Assembly: GCA_014621425.1 (NCBI GenBank)
Contig: JAANBB010000015.1
Coordinates: forward strand, 62,001 to 126,000
Direction: 5' to 3'
DNA length: 64,000 nt
DNA from: Cylindrodendrum hubeiense
Lineage: Eukaryota > Ascomycota > Sordariomycetes > Hypocreales > Nectriaceae
The translations under genes were made by a program, and so were the position numbers. Below the pieces are notes generated by a model. It was not told where the DNA came from. It was given only the letters and a program-made list of their open reading frames with translations, and searched no databases. This document shows, in pieces, positions 44,028 through 55,150 of this stretch. How positions within the stretch are numbered: the stretch's first letter is position 1; the number at the start of each line of letters is the position of its first letter.

Positions 44028-46432
44028 AGTTATATTGTTAGACTCGCAGATACCAGTAGCATCACTGGAAATGGAACTATCGGAACCACCGTCCTCACTC
44101 GAGCTGATAGGTAGGAGAAGGCCGCGATCGGCGATAATCATACCTGTATCGTGGAACAGGTGTTAGAGTAGACAGTTGGTCTCAGCTAACTTTTCAATCT
44201 TGGATATAGAGGTAGAGTGGTTTGCAGAATATATGTGATAGTGAATTATAGATTCATTATCAATAGCAGATAGGAATCCTACGATTGCATTATTAAAACT
44301 GATAGGAATTTATTAAAATGAGAATATAAAGAAGATAAGAAGATAAATTAAATATATTGTAGCAGGGCTGGGGGCACTGTAGCCTTGCAATTGACCAGTG
44401 CCAATAATGTGTCAGCCCTACCCTGTATCTGGTAAACAAAGTGTCAGCAAACACACCATGAGCTCCGATACCTATCGGGCAAATTTCGTATAGTTTTGTG
44501 TTGCATCCGGAGAGAAGAAGTTTCCTATTCTAAATCTAATCTCAATCTTAATCGCTCCTTGTGTGAAATGAAGGGATACATGTGTTGAGATCAGATCAAA
44601 GGGGATGATACGGCAGCGACGATAGTCGAGCTGCGCTGGGTTCGATCTACTACGCAGTAAGGTCTTGGCAATCAGATGACATGATGCTACTTGGATGTAT
44701 CCCGCATTCGCTCACTGCCGCTGGCGCGCCCGAGGCTCCCGCGCTCCTTGGCGAAGCAAAGCGGGGGAAGCATCGACGGTGACGATGCCATGACGGAGGT
44801 GAAAGGGCCTCGAACAATGAATGAACTTCTGTCAGCAGGCAGGGACATTGCCGCTTTTCCGAGCTCTCATTTCATTGTATCTCAACCGCGACGGTCGGAT
44901 GCATCGGAGTGGCCAATCATGTAGTTTTCATAGCCTGGCTAAGATCTAGACGGGCGGTGGCCGTTGTTGGCTAGCTTTGTTTAGTCTAGGGACCCTTTTG
45001 TCGCTTTCTTTTTCAGCCGACGCAGTTGACCTATTCCAACGGTGGGCGGTCGCGACATCCTAGAGAGGATTAGCGGTGAAGCGAGCATGCTCAATACGAG
45101 AAGGCTTGATGGTTTCAGCCCAGTCTCGGCCGTCGGTCACCGGGACTGCACAGTGGGTTGGTGGCGCCGAAGCCCACTGTTGGCCGAGACAGCTAGGCTT
45201 GGCAAACACAGGGCAGCGATGGGCGTATGCATTGCAAACGAAACAAGTGCTGTCTTTGCCTCGCTTTGTGGCTAATGTGTGGTGCCGTGCTCCGTTAAGA
45301 TGCGTCTAAGTTTAACCTTGGGATGATCTGCACGGGTAGACGTGCCGCTGGTGTCTCGGCCACTGTACCGGGTTGTGACCTGAAGCCCGCTATTGGTTGT
45401 TTATTCAGGATGCACAGCTTTCGTTTATAAACATTGCAATTGAACCGAGGGAGCCGATGGTCCGGAAGGGATGACCACCAAGGTTCTGTGCCTTGCATGC
45501 CGGCTACTGAGATCGCGGTGATCGCGGTGTTCCTCAGGTGCAGCCGACGCTTCTGCAGGAGCAAGTGTGGGGTACAGGGGTAGACGGTAGTCCCGAATGG
45601 CCGCCACAGGGGTAATCGGCATTCGGCAGCTCTAGCGGGCTGCGTGGCAATTTAACAAGCCACTGTCCGGACGGTAGTAACGAGCTAACACAGCCGGGAC
45701 TTCGGCATCCCGAGTCCCGCATCACCAGTCACCGGATCTCGCGAGGCACGAGATGATGTATGAGATATGAGGATGAGACATGGCCGGGGCATCTGCATCT
45801 GTACTGCCATGGCTGTAAACTAAACTGCTGGTAGTGGTGCTCAATGTGCCCATTCGCCCCAACACTCTCGAGTCTCTCGTTTACAAGTCAGATGACGATC
45901 AACTCGGTACCGTTATTGGTATTCACACATCCAGTGCCGAGTCGGCCATGTGGGATGCATCAGGCTAGAACCGAGGCCGAGCTAGAACAAGCAAACACCA
46001 CACACCACTCTATTCCTCAAAGTGGTTAGCGTTCAGGCTGCGCTTATCGTATCCTGCGGTGAGGCTTGTATTCGATGCTTTTCAGGTGTGCATGGTAAGC
46101 ACTTGGACAAAGACCGTTGGTCAGTGGTCTATCTTGGGCCTCGCGAAGTTGATCGAGTGCTGGTCATTTGTGGCGGCTACATTTCATGGGTCTAGACTGC
46201 CGTTGTGAGGGATGCCGCTGGCCATGTTCGGAAATTGGGCCACGGGGCGGTTGCATCTGGGTTGTATCTCCGTCTCCTGATGTATATACAACAAGCTTAT
46301 ATATCTTCCGGCAGCCGCTCTTGTTTCCTGCGTTTCAGATGTTTCTTGTCCACGAACCCTGTCCTCCGTCTTGGGACAATCATCACGCTACCCCTTTACA
46401 ACACGCCCTTGAAGGCATTCCAGCTTGCCATC
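44028..46432. other. Long intergenic region, no supported gene
   Basis: About 2.4 kb. The first 450 bases are A/T-rich with the dispersed repeat copy B. From 44690 to 46200 the sequence is G/C-rich with several overlapping short frames, none with a recognisable domain, start context and codon pattern together. A TATA-like GTATATACAAC at 46279-46290 lies about 145 bases upstream of the repeat-protein ATG. Confidence 0.45.
44358..44400 (+). repeat. Dispersed repeat core, copy B
   Basis: TGTAGCAGGGCTGGGGGCAC followed by TGTAGCC and ending GACCAGTG; matches 3358-3402. It follows A/T-rich sequence and precedes GCCAATAATG. Copy B has more G and C at the differing sites than copy A, as expected if copy A suffered more C-to-T and G-to-A change. 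Confidence 0.65.
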
Positions 46433-49195
46433 ATGCGTTTCCACCTCGCCCTCAACGCCCTACTCGGCCTAGTCTCAGTCAGGGCCGCTACGAACGCTCA
46501 CTCCAATGAACATGGTGTCGAGACGAGAGATACCCGGCTGGGTGGCATCAGCAGCCTCTTCGGCCGCTCCACCTGCGCCACAGGCTACGAAATATACAAC
46601 TACGCCTGCGTACCAAAGTGCCCTCCTTGTGCTCCTCGCAGCAGCAACGGAGTCTGCACGTGCCCCAACAACGAAGACTTAGTGGGAAACAGCGTGTGTA
46701 AGCCCAAGTGCCCGACTGCTGCTCCCCGTGCGAGCAATGGAGTGTGCACCTGCCCCGACAACGGCGAACTCGTTGGAACCGTGTGTAAGCCAAAGTGCCC
46801 AACCGCCGCTCCTCGCGCTACCAACGGAGTCTGTACCTGCCCCGGTGGAAAGGATCTTGTTGGAAGCGACTGCAAGGACAAATGCCCTGCGTGTGCTCCT
46901 CGAGCCAGTAACGGTGTCTGTACCTGTCCTGACAATGGGGATCTCGTCGGCAATGAGTGCAAGCCTAAGTGCCCGACTGCCGCTCCTCGCGGTACTAACG
47001 GTATCTGTACTTGCCCTAACGACGGAGAACTCGTTGGTAGCGACTGCAAGCCGAAGTGTCCGACTGCTGCTCCCCGTGCGAGCAATGGAGTTTGCACTTG
47101 CCCCAACGATGGAGAGCTTGTTGGATCCGACTGCAAGCCTAAGTGCCCTGCCTGTGCTCCTCGCGCGAGCAACGGAGTCTGTACCTGCCCCAACGGCGGA
47201 GACCTCGTCGGAACCGAGTGTAAGCCAAAATGCCCGGCTGCGGCTCCCCGTGTTAACGGTGTCTGCACCTGCCCCGACAATGGAGAGCTTGTTGGCACCG
47301 AGTGCAAGCCGAAATGCCCAGCTGCAGCCCCTCGAGCCAGCAACGGGGTTTGTACCTGCCCCGGTGGGAAGGATCTTGTTGGCACTGAGTGCAAGGACAA
47401 GTGCCCTGCTTGCGCTCCGCGAGCTAGCAATGGACTTTGCACCTGCCCCAACAACCAGGATCTAGTTGGAAGCGAGTGTAAGCCCAAGTGTCCGGCTGCT
47501 GCCCCTCGTGTTAATGGCGTCTGCACCTGCCCTGGTGGAAAGGATCTTGTTGGTACCGAGTGCAAGGACAAATGCCCTGCCTGTGCTCCTCGTGCCGAAA
47601 ACGGCGAGTGTACCTGCCCTAGTAACCAGGACCTTGTTGGAAGCGAGTGTAAGCCCAAGTGCCCAACTGCTGCTCCCCGTGTCAATGGCGTTTGCACTTG
47701 CCCCAACAACGGGGATCTTGTTGGAAGCGACTGCAAGCCGAAGTGCCCAGCTGCTGCTCCCCGCGTCAATGGAGTTTGCACCTGCCCTGACAATGGAGAC
47801 CTTGTTGGAACCGAATGCAAGCCCAAATGCCCGGTTGCAGCCCCTCGAGTCAATGGCGTCTGCACTTGCCCCGGTGGAAAGGATCTCGTCGGAAGCGACT
47901 GCAAGGACAAATGCCCTTCATGCGCTCCTCGTGCGGACAACGGTCTTTGCACCTGCCCCAACAACCAAGATCTCGTCGGAAACGAATGCAAACCCAAGTG
48001 CCCAACAGCGGCTCCCCGTGTTAACGGTGTTTGCACCTGTCCTAACAACCAGGATCTTGTCGGCAGCGACTGCAAGGATAAATGCCCTGACTGCGCTCCT
48101 CGTGCGGGTAACGGCGTCTGCACTTGCCCTAACAACCAAGATCTTGTTGGAACCCAGTGCAAGCCCAAGTGCCCGTCTGGAGCTCCTCGCGTTAACGGCG
48201 TCTGTACATGCCCCAACAACCAGGAGCTCGTTGGAAACGACTGCAAGGACAAATGTCCTTCCTGCGCCCCTCGCGCTGATAACGGTGCCTGCACTTGCCC
48301 TTACAACCAGGACCTGGTCGGAAGCGAGTGTAAGCCCAAGTGCCCTGCTTGCGCCCCTCGCGGTGATAATGGTGTCTGCACCTGTCCTAACAACCAGGAC
48401 CTCGTTGGTAACCAGTGCAAGCCCAAGTGCGGTACTGATGCTACCCGAGGCAGCGATGGCAACTGCCAATGCACCAAGAAGGGCCAAGTTCTGAGCAATA
48501 CCGACAACAGCTGTGCCTGTCCCGCCGGCCAGGACTTCGTCGACAACTGCTGCAAGGTCAACTGCGGCACTGTCGCTACGTACAACCCCAGGAAGTACAC
48601 ATGCGAGTGCCCCGGAAAGGGCCAGACCTTCAACGCCGACACCAAGACGTGTGATTGCCCCGCCGGACAGGAAATCGTCAACAACTGCTGCGCCGTCAAC
48701 TGTGGTGGCGACGCCGTCTACAACTCATGGCAGGACAAGTGTGTGTGTAAGAAGTGGAGTCAGACCTACTCCGACGACGACAAGACGTGTGCCTGCCCAG
48801 CTGGCCAGGACTGGACCATGTTCGGCGGCTGCAAGCTCAACTGCGGCACCCAGGCATACAAGGATTCATGGACGAACACGTGCGTGTGCAACAACAGCGG
48901 CCAGACCTTCAACCCCGCCGACAAGAGCTGCTCTTGCCCCCAGGGACAGGAGTGGACTCGAAACGGCGGCTGCCAGACCCCGACCACTCCCACCGACTGC
49001 GGAACCCAGGCCTGCTGGAGCAACTCCCAGAACGCCTGCGTGTGCAACAAGAAGGGCATGGAGTACAACAGCGATACCCAGCAGTGCGCCTGCAAGTCCT
49101 CCCAGCTGTACAGTGACTCCCAGGGCGGGTGCTGTTGTCCCAAGGGACAGACTGCGGATGCCTCTGGCACCTGCAAGCGTGGCAAGTGGTGGTGA
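46433..49195 (+). CDS. Secreted cysteine-rich tandem-repeat protein
   Basis: 920 residues from the ATG at 46433, chosen because it starts a signal peptide (MRFHLALNALLGLVSVRAA); upstream codons in the frame look non-coding. No intron. After a short linker come 21 tandem units of 28-30 residues of the form K-C-P-x-(A/C)-A-P-R-x-N-G-V-C-T-C-P-x-x-x-(D/E)-L-V-G-x-x-C-K-(P/D), from about 46615 to 48427. Then follow five longer C-terminal modules of ~45 residues built on C-G-T ... C-x-C ... G-Q-x-(F/Y) ... C-x-C-P-x-G-Q, ending GKWW. Each unit has five or six cysteines, so the protein should be a disulfide-rich rod, perhaps in the cell wall or spore coat. I do not recognise a named family. Base use is G/C-rich with high sequence identity between units. 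Confidence 0.85.
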   Translation: MRFHLALNALLGLVSVRAATNAHSNEHGVETRDTRLGGISSLFGRSTCATGYEIYNYACVPKCPPCAPRSSNGVCTCPNNEDLVGNSVCKPKCPTAAPRASNGVCTCPDNGELVGTVCKPKCPTAAPRATNGVCTCPGGKDLVGSDCKDKCPACAPRASNGVCTCPDNGDLVGNECKPKCPTAAPRGTNGICTCPNDGELVGSDCKPKCPTAAPRASNGVCTCPNDGELVGSDCKPKCPACAPRASNGVCTCPNGGDLVGTECKPKCPAAAPRVNGVCTCPDNGELVGTECKPKCPAAAPRASNGVCTCPGGKDLVGTECKDKCPACAPRASNGLCTCPNNQDLVGSECKPKCPAAAPRVNGVCTCPGGKDLVGTECKDKCPACAPRAENGECTCPSNQDLVGSECKPKCPTAAPRVNGVCTCPNNGDLVGSDCKPKCPAAAPRVNGVCTCPDNGDLVGTECKPKCPVAAPRVNGVCTCPGGKDLVGSDCKDKCPSCAPRADNGLCTCPNNQDLVGNECKPKCPTAAPRVNGVCTCPNNQDLVGSDCKDKCPDCAPRAGNGVCTCPNNQDLVGTQCKPKCPSGAPRVNGVCTCPNNQELVGNDCKDKCPSCAPRADNGACTCPYNQDLVGSECKPKCPACAPRGDNGVCTCPNNQDLVGNQCKPKCGTDATRGSDGNCQCTKKGQVLSNTDNSCACPAGQDFVDNCCKVNCGTVATYNPRKYTCECPGKGQTFNADTKTCDCPAGQEIVNNCCAVNCGGDAVYNSWQDKCVCKKWSQTYSDDDKTCACPAGQDWTMFGGCKLNCGTQAYKDSWTNTCVCNNSGQTFNPADKSCSCPQGQEWTRNGGCQTPTTPTDCGTQACWSNSQNACVCNKKGMEYNSDTQQCACKSSQLYSDSQGGCCCPKGQTADASGTCKRGKWW
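46615..48427 (+). repeat. 21 tandem coding repeats of 84-90 bases
   Basis: Units are always multiples of three bases and keep the frame. Two unit classes are visible: those with A-A-P-R and those with C-A-P-R (an extra cysteine). The linker residue differs too: all six units ending C-K-D are followed by a C-A-P-R unit, while units ending C-K-P are mostly followed by A-A-P-R. Repetition at codon level also leaves other frames open, which creates long false reading frames on both strands. Confidence 0.85.
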
Positions 49196-50225
49196 GGTAA
49201 TCTGAAGGGGTGATGCGCAATGGGGATGAGCTAAGGTTTACGATCCTTATTGGAGTTGGTGTTTTTCTATGTCACGCGGGTTACCTGTATCTTCATTGTA
49301 GTACTATTCTTCTTTTCTTTGGGAAGTCTGCTGTTCTCCTTTGTACGAAAAACCTGGTAACAAGGTTTCGGTATTTGCAGTGGGGAGCAGCTCTTCTATC
49401 CGCTTCTCGTGTATTGATTAGCTGCATCAACCGTGATAATCTCATATCAGTTCATAATACACACGCCTGTTGTATCAATCACTTGGAAATTTATATGCAA
49501 TGCAGAAGCTCGACGTTGTAGAGTGAAAGGGCTCTGAAGGTCAGCGGCAAATTCAGCGCTCGCTTTGGGGGGTACTTTTTTTCTGTGCACTTTGAATTAC
49601 ACTTCAACAAATTCACTGCAATTTTAGCGCTTCAGGGGGAGTTGGGATGTCTCACTGCGAGTTGGTACAGTTGAGGTAGGGAATAATTAGTTCACTGCAA
49701 TTTTAACACGTCGAGGGGAGTTGAGTTACCCCACTCCACCTAAATTTAGCAATGTACGGGAATCGAATCTCATTGCACTGTAATTGTAGTGCTTTGAGGG
49801 TGCTGGGTTGCCCTACTTAACTTCATTCTATAGAAGCCGGATAACTAATACAACTGCCTTTGGATGAACATCTTGCTGAGCATTGAACACATATACATCC
49901 ACACGCGTGAACAACGAACCAAGGGAAATGCGCGGGTAATTGATGTGGCTAACGAATAGATTTAGAATTGGACGTACAGCCCATTGTAGGACATGATGCC
50001 GGTGGGTTCAGCCAGTGCTCAGTCAATGCGGGACACCGGAGGGCGCTGCAAGCTGCGGCGTGTGTTGGCAGAGGGACGGCTAAGACAACGCGACTAAGGA
50101 GATGCTGACAGGCGACATGTACGAGTCACGGCTGGCAAGTATTTGGAACGGAATAGAGGTAACGATTAGTTATATACGAACTATATCTACCGTGATATAC
50201 TCAATTTTGGGGCTCAACCCGGAAA
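49196..50225. other. Intergenic region with degenerate tandem repeat
   Basis: About 1 kb between convergent genes. Positions 49545-49840 hold a degenerate repeat listed separately. The rest shows no gene. Confidence 0.45.
49545..49840. repeat. Degenerate ~80-base tandem repeat, 3-4 copies
   Basis: The words TTCACTGCAATTTTAGCGCTTCAGG (49612), TTCACTGCAATTTTAACACG (49691) and TGCACTGTAATTGTAGTGCT (49774) recur at about 80-base spacing, each followed by GGGGGAGTTGGG-, GGGGAGTTGAG- and GGGTGCTGGG-type words. A weaker copy starts at 49549 (AAATTCAGCGCTCGCTTTGGGG). It does not code for anything visible. Confidence 0.6.
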
Positions 50226-51856
50226 TCAATTTCTCGGGTGGGACTTGTGTCTCTTCAGTATCTCCGCCACCTCCTCCTGGTGGGATGAGAAGTTGTCAAC
50301 TAGGTCATCCCACATCTTGGGCTCGTGTTCGTGCTTCTTGTCACTGTTCCAAGCCCAATCCGTAATGGTGAACTGCCGGCAACTCTCGAACATGAATGCG
50401 ATGGCACCCTTTGAGATTTGAACCTCCGGAGGCGTCTGCGCTGATGCTGCCTTGAATTCCTAAACCAAAGTTAGAAGTTGCATTTCCACCGCTACGTTTT
50501 CAACGACTCACTTGATAGGCCACACCGTGTGGAACCATGCCACACTCAAACGAGATTCCACCTGGTTGGAATTCGTCCGATCGTCCGCCGTACTCGCCAT
50601 AAAGCAAACCCATCAACTCTGATGCTGCATTGCGATGGTAGTAGGGGGGCCTGTATGTGTGTGAAGCTACATCCCAGCGCGGCGAGAAGATCAGAAAATC
50701 TGCAAGTGGCGCGGTTGGATCTCGGGACTTTGCTGTCAGGACGCAAAAGATGGATGGATCGATATGGTCGACCGAGATTGAGCCAACGTTGACGAATTTT
50801 GTCAGATCGTACTTGTAAGGGACATAGTTTCCATGCCAAGCAACTACGTCGAAGGGGCAGTGGTTTTGCGTGCTCTTGAAGAACTGCCCTGCCATCTTGT
50901 AGATGATTTCCCAGGGCTCGTCGTGACTTATCTTGTACTGAGCCTTGGGGTGCAGGAAATCGCGAGCATTAGCAAGGCCATTAGCTCCTAGGGGACCCAG
51001 CTCTGGTAGCTCGAAATTAGCACCCCAAATTTCCAGGATGTAGCCCCTGGTTGGGCCTTCGACTGACACCTTGAAACGCTGGCCTCGTTGGATGACGCAG
51101 ATTTCGCCTGGTTGGACGTAGAGAGGCCCAAACTCGGTCTGGATATCCAGCGCTCCCTGCTGAGGCATGATCAAGAAGTCTCCATCTGAATTGACAAATG
51201 CTTTTTGATCCATGCTCTTTGTTGCCGTGAAGATGTGAGTTGCTATCCCCTCTCTCAAGGTCGGATCCCCGGACCCAGCGATGGTACGGAGGCCAGATAC
51301 GAAATCCGTATCTTCTGCAATATCGAATGGGAGCTGATGAAATCAGTCACAGATGTTCATGAGAAGAAGACTAGGCTTCTTCGAAGGATCAATGCACTTA
51401 CCCAGGCGAGCTGTGTTGGGGAGACCTTTACACGAGGATTCAAGGGCAAGAAGCAACTTTCCGTCCCTTCAATCGGTGGTAGATCGGTCTTCACCAGACA
51501 ATGTCAGTAATGAAGAGAAGAAACTCAACGCTTTAATTAGAACCTACAAATCCTTGGTGCGCGACGGCGGGGCGTGCTCGGTAGAGCCAAGCCTTCTTGT
51601 TCATGTGGCGGGGGGCAACAAATGACGAAGCCGTCATTTGCTCCGTGTAAAGCCCAAATCTCGTGCATCGGGGATTGTTCTGCCCTCGAGGAATTGTCCC
51701 GGGAACTGCTTCGGACTCGAAATGATTGTTGAAGCCGGGGAGATATTCGTACGGGTCATTTTTCCTCACCGCAAACGAAGGAACCGTGCCATCTTTCTGG
51801 GTCTCGGCCCAATGAAAGATCTTCTGGTACTCGTCTGGTTGAGAAAGGGGAGTCAT
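50226..51856 (-). CDS. hmgA: Homogentisate 1,2-dioxygenase
   Basis: Iron(II)-dependent ring-cleaving enzyme that converts homogentisate to maleylacetoacetate in tyrosine/phenylalanine catabolism. 483 residues from four exons; introns 51489-51547, 51334-51401 and 50460-50511 all close the frame. Start at 51856 (MTPLSQPDEYQKIFHWAET). Family segments: YLPGFNNHFESEAVPGTIPRGQNNP, RPAVAHQGF, ATHIFTATKSM, RGYILEIWG, CPFDVVAWHGNYVPYKYDL, SISVDHIDPSIFCVL. Iron ligands expected at His and Glu of PPYYHRNAASELMGL and His of MVPHGVAYQ are all present. The C-terminus (FESCRQFTITDWAW) is normal. This may be a paralogue dedicated to the cluster, since filamentous fungi usually keep hmgA beside fahA and maiA, which are absent here. 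Confidence 0.9.
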
Positions 51857-53076
51857 GGTCAAGGTCAGTGCATCAACTCTGATGTGTAAGCAAGCTATTT
51901 CTTCAGATGAAGTTCATCAATAAAATAAAAAGCCACAATTTTCTTCAAATACATTTTCCCTTCCGACGCTCATTTTGATGACGAGGCGAGTGTGGGGCAT
52001 ATCGCGGGGTTGAGAGTCGATCCATCGGCAGTTTCGACCCGACCCCCGCTCGATTGACAGCAGAACTGCCGATGAGAGAGCTAAGATCAATTCAAATGAT
52101 GTATTTTACTGTCAATATGAACTCCAGGCCTCTGGGATCTGGCATATGTAGGTCCAATTTGGGAGTTACCTACGCTCAGTAAATGATTTCATTATGATGA
52201 ACATTCCAGTCACCGTTTTCGCTTCATTCGCAAATTAAATCCAGGTGGACCCGGATATCAGCCGAGGCAAAAGGCTGCCCACTCGGATGGCTGCCCAACC
52301 CTCCTCTATATATTGGGAGTCTGCTGACTCTTTGCTTCGGAAGGATTTACCCGACATTTCTTATGCATCGGCAGAGTTGGGTGGGTGTATTATGCTGTTC
52401 AATTACTACCCTGACATCTTTGGAATCGGCGATCGCTCTGGTGGAGGAAATCTCATGCCACAAAGTCGTCCTTGATCTTGGAGGCGACTAAATGACCAAA
52501 CTTCTGATTGTAGCATGGGCGATTTCATTAGAATTTTCCAATTGAGAACCGCAAAGCTTTGGCATGAGAATCTGCTGAAGCTATCGACTTACCCTTGAAC
52601 GGTGTAAAATGACAATCTCCCCATCATCTGCGTTAATAAGAGCCCCCCCTTGCTAGCCACACTCCATGCATAGGTTTAACCGGCGTTCAGATATACGTAA
52701 TATGTACAGCTACTAATCCGTAGCGGTATTGATGGTCCCCTTTGGACAGAAATTATTTTCACCGTAAGCCCGCTTCTCAATGTCGGGAATGAGGGCCTGT
52801 GGAATTCCTGAGACCTACGCGGGGAAGCGTATAAGCGGACCACATTAGACAGCCATCGCTATCATTATTCCGATTGCACCACCACCACGGCTGTATGAAT
52901 CGGGAATCAGTGGTCGATAATTTCTGCTATACAATATGCAGGTCAATGCAAACATAATGAATAGAAAATAGAGCGAACAGGTTAAACACCAAAACAAGCT
53001 CAGTGTGATCCCAAGAGACACAAACTTGTCAACCCCAACACCCAACTGTCACCGTAACAACAAAGGCACGCGAAGG
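51857..53076. promoter_or_regulatory. Divergent promoter between dioxygenase and oxygenase genes
   Basis: 1.2 kb between start codons on opposite strands. No gene seen. CCACCACC and CGG-type words occur, but no clear operator. A CTATATATTG at 52302-52311 is TATA-like yet far from both starts. Confidence 0.35.
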
Positions 53077-54761
53077 ATGGCCCAAATTTTGAACACTGCG
53101 CCAAAAGGCGAATCTGGATATATCGATGGCTTAAAGTCAGGGGAGCAAGTAAAATTTCCCAAAACTCCTTTTTTTCAGGGGAATCTGAAGCCTTGTCGAG
53201 TCGAATGCGATATAGTCGAGTTGGAGACCAGTGGCTGCATCCCACAGGACATCAATGGCACCTTCTTTCGTGTTCAACCAGATCCTCGCTTCCCACCCAT
53301 GTTTGAGGAGGATGTCAATTTCAGCGGCGACGGTATGGTCAGTGCAATCAATTTCCACAACGGCCATGTCGACTTCAAGCAGCGATATGTACATACCGAT
53401 CGGTTCCAAGCCGAATCGAAGCATCGAAAAGCCATGTTTGGTAAATATCGCAATGCATATACAGATAGCGAAATGGTTAAAGGTGTCATTAGGACGGTAT
53501 CAAACACAAACGTCTACTTTTGGCGTGGTGCATTGCTGGCGTCAAAGGAAGATGGGCCGCCCTACGCAATGGACCCCTCCACCCTGGAAACAATTGGGCG
53601 GTACGATTTCGAAGGTCAAATGAAGGCGCCCTGTTTCACTGCACATCCCAAATTTGATCCAGACACAGGCGAGATGGTTGCCTTTGCCTACGAAGCCGGG
53701 GGCAATGGCCACGATGCCTCCTGTGATATTGTGGTGTGGACATTCGAGCCCATCCATGGGAAAAAGACGGAGGAAACGTGGTACAAAGCTCCGTTTTGCG
53801 GCATGATCCACGACAGTGCATTGACTGAAAACTATCTCATTCTGCCAATGACGCCACTGAAGAGCGATCTCGACCGCCTGAAGAGTGGCGGCAACCACTG
53901 GTCGTGGGACCCAGATGAGGATCAGTACTACGGCATAGTGCCACGCAGAGGAGGAAATCCAGATGATATCATTTGGCTGCGAGCAAAGAATGGTGAGTCA
54001 TTAATGTTCATCTTTGCGAAATTTGCGTGATGCTGATTGAGAATGATGCAGGTTTCCACGGACATGTTGCCGGAGCATATGAGGACGAAAACGGCCATAT
54101 TGTTTGCGACTCGACAGTCGCAGATGGCAATGTCTTTTTCTGGTGGCCGCCATCGAACGCTGAACCCCAGGCAAAGGCACGCCAGAAGCTCATCTCTGAC
54201 ACCTACCGCTGGGTATTTAACCCAAAGAGTCAAACCGATACACAGGTCACTCCATTCAAATTGTACGGCATCAATGGAGAGTTTTCTCGCATCGACGACC
54301 GATTCGTCACAAAGTACTACAGCCACTTCTGGCAATTGCAGATGGACCCGACACGATTCTACGACGTGGAAAAATGCGGTCCGCCGGCTGGTGGTCTCTG
54401 GAATGTCATTGGACATTACAATTGGGAGACGGGCGTCAAAGACGAATACTTCTACGGGCCTACGTGCACTTTCCAGGAGCCCGTTTTCATTCCCAAGGCC
54501 GGGTCGACAATTGAAGGCGAGGGCTATTTGGTGGCACTTTTGAATCACCTGGATGTCCAACGCAACGACATCCTAATCTTCAATGCTCTAAATCTCGCCC
54601 AAGGGCCAATTGCTTCAGTTCATTTACCACTGCGAGTTCGCATGGGCCTTCACGGAAATTTTGTGGATCAGAATGAGATTGATGAATGGAGCCGAAGAAG
54701 AAGTCAAGCCGGGGACTTGGGTCCGGTCAGCGTGGCTGGGAAAGACGAAGTTGAAATGTGA
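53077..54761 (+). CDS. Carotenoid/stilbene cleavage oxygenase
   Basis: Non-haem iron(II) dioxygenase that splits an alkene double bond into two carbonyls. 541 residues from two exons; intron 53993-54051 closes the frame (K-N-G-F-H-G-H). The seven-bladed propeller is marked by [42 protein letters not shown] and the four iron histidines in TAHPKFD, MIHDSAL, FHGHVAG and LHGNFVD. The C-terminal half includes [14 protein letters not shown] and [13 protein letters not shown]. The sequence resembles the lignostilbene/resveratrol-cleaving group of fungi more than retinal-forming enzymes. This, with a resorcylate-type decarboxylase and homogentisate dioxygenase as neighbours, points to aromatic stilbene-like substrates. 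There is no signal peptide, so it is probably cytosolic. Confidence 0.85.
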
Positions 54762-55150
54762 TCAGGCGGATAAGTTCAATAGAGTAGCAAGAAGGCACTA
54801 AAATTACATTCTTTGCAACCCATGACTCAGATGGCTGGTCGCAGTTCTTCCACGACAATTTTGAAAGCTATTATCCACTCCCCGCACGCGTAGTGAACGT
54901 GGCCCACTTAGTCAAGAAGCCGGCATGATATCTCCGTCGGAGACATCACGGCCTCAGCTTCATATTCTTCGGCTCGATCAACCCGAAAGCGGGTGAAATG
55001 TTCCTTACGCTAACCCCGATCTATTGGTGGGGGCCTTGTCGGCATTTGAATCCTTCCGTTACCACCAGCCATAAATGACATTGCCCGCAATGAGTGTTGA
55101 ATGAGACAGAATAATTAGATTTGTTCAATCTTTGTAAGCGCTATTTCAAG
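54762..55150. promoter_or_regulatory. Promoter region of SnoaL-like gene
   Basis: 389 bases; no gene. CCATAAATGAC at 55069-55079 is a weak TATA-like element about 75 bases upstream of the ATG at 55151. Confidence 0.3.

Noticed and set aside
44600..44670. tRNA-like GGGTTCGATCT word
   Set aside because: No matching acceptor or anticodon stems around it; no tRNA gene was found anywhere in the window by eye.
44690..46030. Several overlapping frames in the G/C-rich gap before the repeat protein
   Set aside because: High G/C lowers stop frequency; none shows conserved motifs.
46600..48294. 564-codon open frame on the minus strand and 245- and 342-codon plus-strand frames over the repeat protein
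   Set aside because: They arise because the true repeat units are multiples of three bases and G/C-rich, so other frames stay open by repetition. Their products are low-complexity and lack signal peptide or domain.
46615..48427. Regularly spaced repeats that could be mistaken for a CRISPR array
   Set aside because: Units are contiguous coding repeats without spacers, in a eukaryotic gene.
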